Source of the DNA: an uncultured Erysipelotrichaceae bacterium
GTDB lineage: Bacteria; Bacillota_I; Bacilli_A; Erysipelotrichales; Erysipelotrichaceae
NCBI GenBank assembly: GCA_947385085.1
Contig: CANDJN010000013.1
Coordinates: forward strand, 1-53,373
Direction: 5' to 3'
Length of the DNA stretch: 53,373 nt
This document shows, piece after piece, positions 53,130-53,373 of this stretch (positions within the stretch are counted from its first letter, which is position 1; each line of letters begins with the position of its first letter). The notes beneath the pieces are model-generated. The model searched no databases and was not told the origin of the DNA. It worked only from the letters and a program-made list of their open reading frames with translations. Made by a program: the position numbers and the translations under genes.

Positions 53130-53196
53130 TGAAATTGGACATTAAAAAACTCCCATAGTTACGGGAGATATTGATACTATGGAGCAGATGAGGGGA
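53130..53196. repeat. Right copy of the 67-bp direct repeat ending in a tRNA-Gly 3'-end sequence (att site)
   Basis: Pairs with 51938-52004. The last 17 bases (TGGAGCAGATGAGGGGA, 53180-53196) are, on the minus strand, TCCCCTCATCTGCTCCA, which looks like the 3' end of a tRNA-Gly gene including the CCA. The rest of a tRNA is not present. This is how the duplicated att core of a tRNA-targeting integrative element looks. Confidence 0.65.
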
Positions 53197-53373
53197 TTAT
53201 AAAAAATTTAATTTCCGATAGCTTGATATAACTTTTGAGCGCTTAAAAAGGCACTCTAAGAGGTGGTGTAACTTACGTAAAGTCCTAATTCTTAATATTT
53301 TTTCGGTATATTTTCGGCACAAAAAAAGCCCACCTCTCAATTAAGAGAAGTGGGAATATTTTATAATTATACT
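53197..53373. other. Right end of window: tandem repeat and terminator, no gene
   Basis: TATTTTTTCGG and TATATTTTCGG stand in tandem (53296-53317), again resembling arm sites. Then comes a minus-strand terminator: CCCACTTCTC and GAGAGGTGGG (53329-53354, one mismatch) followed by seven Ts, which would end a leftward transcript from outside the window. Confidence 0.55.

Noticed and set aside
53180..53196. tRNA-Gly gene
   Set aside because: Only the last 17 bases are present; no anticodon or D arm, so it is an att-core copy and not a gene.

Overview
The window reads as a stretch of low-GC, Gram-positive (Firmicutes) chromosome. Strong AGGAGG-type ribosome binding sites, sigma-A promoters, GatCAB instead of a glutaminyl-tRNA synthetase, a CamS lipoprotein, a PPi-dependent phosphofructokinase, a NrdD-like fragment and PotCD-type polyamine uptake all fit a fermentative gut anaerobe. 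The Erysipelotrichales (Holdemania / Clostridium innocuum-like) are my best guess. This is inference, because no rRNA or complete tRNA gene is present.

Layout. 1-3.5 kb: a transposase broken by an in-frame UGA, an ECF sigma factor with a fused membrane segment, and a DUF4143 ATPase preceded by a 33-bp coding repeat. 3.5-12.1 kb: a compact minus-strand housekeeping operon pcrA-ligA-camS-gatC-gatA-gatB closed by a terminator. 12.3-18.8 kb: a PH/SHOCT protein, then a cellobiose/beta-glucoside-type PTS operon (IIB-IIC-IIA-GH1 glycosidase) facing its own LicR-like, PRD-containing activator. 19.1-21.3 kb: a small unknown gene and a minimal NHEJ pair (Ku plus a ligase-only LigD). 21.3-27.7 kb: leucyl aminopeptidase, a decayed DUF4143 ATPase, and an overlapping run rimO - DNA glycosylase - exported serine hydrolase, then a ZIP metal transporter with a DtxR-like operator on its start site. 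27.9-33.1 kb: glycolysis (PPi-PFK, glucose-6-phosphate isomerase) with a HAD phosphatase, an S1-domain regulator, a DUF212 membrane protein, a NifU-like protein and a 92-residue protein resembling the glycyl-radical C-terminus of NrdD. 33.2-39.7 kb: dipeptidase PepD and a polyamine operon: XRE-cupin regulator, PotA with an unusual duplicated insertion, PotB, a PotC-PotD fusion and a 37-residue membrane peptide. 40.2-44.2 kb: an MMPL/RND exporter with a secreted partner carrying Leu/Gly repeats. 44.3-51.3 kb: a DUF885 lipoprotein, then a permease-ATPase-response regulator-histidine kinase cassette of the peptide-sensing/efflux type.

51.3-53.4 kb is a graveyard of mobile elements: a hairpin array and frameshifted IS200-type transposase, a 67-bp direct repeat 1.19 kb apart whose right copy ends in a tRNA-Gly 3'-end sequence, a divergent phage-like regulatory switch with two identical palindromes exactly 30 bp apart, a tyrosine-recombinase C-terminus and tandem arm-site-like repeats.

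The observations I would follow first are the duplicated Ig-like insertion inside the TOBE region of PotA, the stand-alone NrdD-like glycyl-radical domain, the DtxR-like operator at the ZIP gene, and the two-palindrome switch inside the decayed integrative element. All functions are assigned by reading the sequence; nothing was searched or computed.
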